A stretch of 64,000 bases of DNA, from the NCBI RefSeq assembly GCF_019748715.1, contig NZ_JACLBZ010000035.1:1-64000 (forward strand), given 5' to 3'. The position numbers and the translations under genes are program-made. Each line of letters starts with the position of its first letter. The stretch's first letter is position 1. Below, piece after piece: positions 63,282 through 64,000 of this stretch. This DNA is from Sporosarcina aquimarina. Its GTDB lineage: Bacteria > Bacillota > Bacilli > Bacillales_A > Planococcaceae. Below the pieces are notes generated by a model. That model saw only the letters and a program-made list of their open reading frames with translations, did not search any database and was not told where the DNA came from.

Positions 63282-63926
63282 TTACGCTTTTTGACCATAC
63301 GACTTGAACCTTTCTAACATTTGATCCATTTCTTCATCAGATAACAATATCGGCTCCCCTAATTGCTTGGCACGATAGTAGATCTCAGCACAAAACTCAA
63401 TTTCTTCTGCTATATTAAAAGCATTTTCCAAATCTATTGCCCCTGCCAGCATACCGTGGTTCGCCAAGAATACTGCTTTTCGATCCTGCATTGCAGCAAA
63501 TGCATTTTCAGCTAATTCATCCGTGCCAAAACTTGCATATTCGGCACACCTAACATTTCTACCGGCATAAGCTACTAAATATGACACCGCAGGTAATTCC
63601 CATCGTAAGGAAGCTAAAGTTTTGGCAAAGGTAGAATGTGTATGCACTACTGCATTTATGTCTTTGCGTTCCCTATAAAAAATAGAATGCATGCTCAGCT
63701 CACTGGAGGGCTTATTTTTTCCATCTATTATATTGTGTTTTAAGTCCAATACCACAATATCTTCTGGTGTTAATTTCTGATACTCAATACCACTCGGACT
63801 TATAGCCATCAAATTTTTATCGCGATTAAAGACACTAATATTCCCTCCTGTGCCCTTTGTTAACCCCTGTGTAATTAATTTATTACAGAACTCAACTATT
63901 TTCATTCTTTCTTGTTCTAATAACAT
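63282..63926 (-). CDS. Class II aldolase (FucA/AraD family)
   Basis: A 214-residue zinc aldolase or epimerase of the L-fuculose-phosphate aldolase family. The N-terminal KGTGGNISVF, the catalytic Glu in SSELSMHS, zinc His pair in VVHTHSTFA and the third zinc His in ANHGML are present. GGAGGAAA lies before the ATG. It follows another gene by about 28 bases on the same strand and is probably part of a sugar or methylthioribose-type pathway operon that extends beyond the window. The exact substrate is open. Confidence 0.9.
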   Translation of the reverse strand: MLLEQERMKIVEFCNKLITQGLTKGTGGNISVFNRDKNLMAISPSGIEYQKLTPEDIVVLDLKHNIIDGKNKPSSELSMHSIFYRERKDINAVVHTHSTFAKTLASLRWELPAVSYLVAYAGRNVRCAEYASFGTDELAENAFAAMQDRKAVFLANHGMLAGAIDLENAFNIAEEIEFCAEIYYRAKQLGEPILLSDEEMDQMLERFKSYGQKA

Positions 63927-63954
63927 CTATTTCCTCCTTTAATTGTTCGTGCGA

Positions 63955-64000
63955 TTACTTTGCAACAATTACATGAACACCGGATTCTTTATACTGTTTC
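63955..64000 (-). CDS. C-terminal end of an upstream gene (partial)
   Basis: The last codons of a minus-strand gene (ending KESGVHVIVAK, stop TAA at 63955-63957) run off the right edge. It lies 28 bases before the class II aldolase start and is likely in the same operon. Too short to identify. Confidence 0.55.
   Translation of the reverse strand, partial: KQYKESGVHVIVAK

Overview
The window reads as a chromosomal piece of a spore-forming, facultatively nitrate-respiring Bacillales bacterium, most likely of the Planococcaceae (Sporosarcina-like). The grounds are a gerA-type germinant receptor operon, a staphylococcal/Bacillales NreABC oxygen-nitrate sensing system next to narGHJI, strong AGGAGG-type ribosome binding sites and NrdR/cobalamin control of ribonucleotide reductase. 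The species assignment is inference; no rRNA or tRNA gene is present to fix it.

Layout. 0-4.7 kb: a SEC-C/TPR protein, a DHA2 drug exporter and a divergent TetR regulator. 4.7-11.9 kb: a nearly complete molybdenum cofactor set (moaA, mobA, moaD, moaE, mobB, moeA, moaB, moeB on the minus strand, moaC divergent). 12-23 kb: nitrate respiration on the minus strand, read narG-narH-narJ-narI-nreA-nreB-nreC-hemerythrin-narK; the nitrate transporter carries an extra C-terminal PAS domain, and the narG leader holds two NreC-type palindromes. The Moco genes supply the cofactor for NarG, and NreABC senses oxygen and nitrate.

23-42 kb: a germinant receptor operon (order B-A-C), a succinate/acetate CoA-transferase, a 21-bp minisatellite, and a ribonucleotide reductase operon (alpha, flavodoxin, beta) behind an NrdR box and a cobalamin riboswitch. 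Next come an AGCS amino acid symporter, a glycerate kinase split by an in-frame TAG, small membrane proteins, an arylamine N-acetyltransferase, CheV and an MHYT-GGDEF-EAL phosphodiesterase.

42-53 kb is accessory DNA. It has a decayed MazG-like/helicase fusion scar with a (GATT)8 tract, a candidate defence group (PLD-helicase, NUDIX, DUF262-HNH), a phage-like replication module (initiator, DnaB-like helicase, divergent winged-helix gene) with a structured intergenic region, and an Rpn-family nuclease.

53-62 kb is the most interesting region: a catabolic cluster under a sigma-54 activator. Two divergent operons each start at a clear -24/-12 promoter. One encodes a nitronate monooxygenase-like flavoenzyme, a carotenoid/stilbene-cleaving oxygenase, an acyl-CoA ligase and a thiolase lacking its second catalytic Cys. 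The other encodes a muconolactone-isomerase-like protein, an alpha/beta hydrolase and a hotdog thioesterase. A 12-bp direct repeat between the promoters is a candidate activator site. The substrate is unknown. 62-64 kb: a phosphodiesterase, decayed DNA, a class II aldolase and the tail of a further gene.
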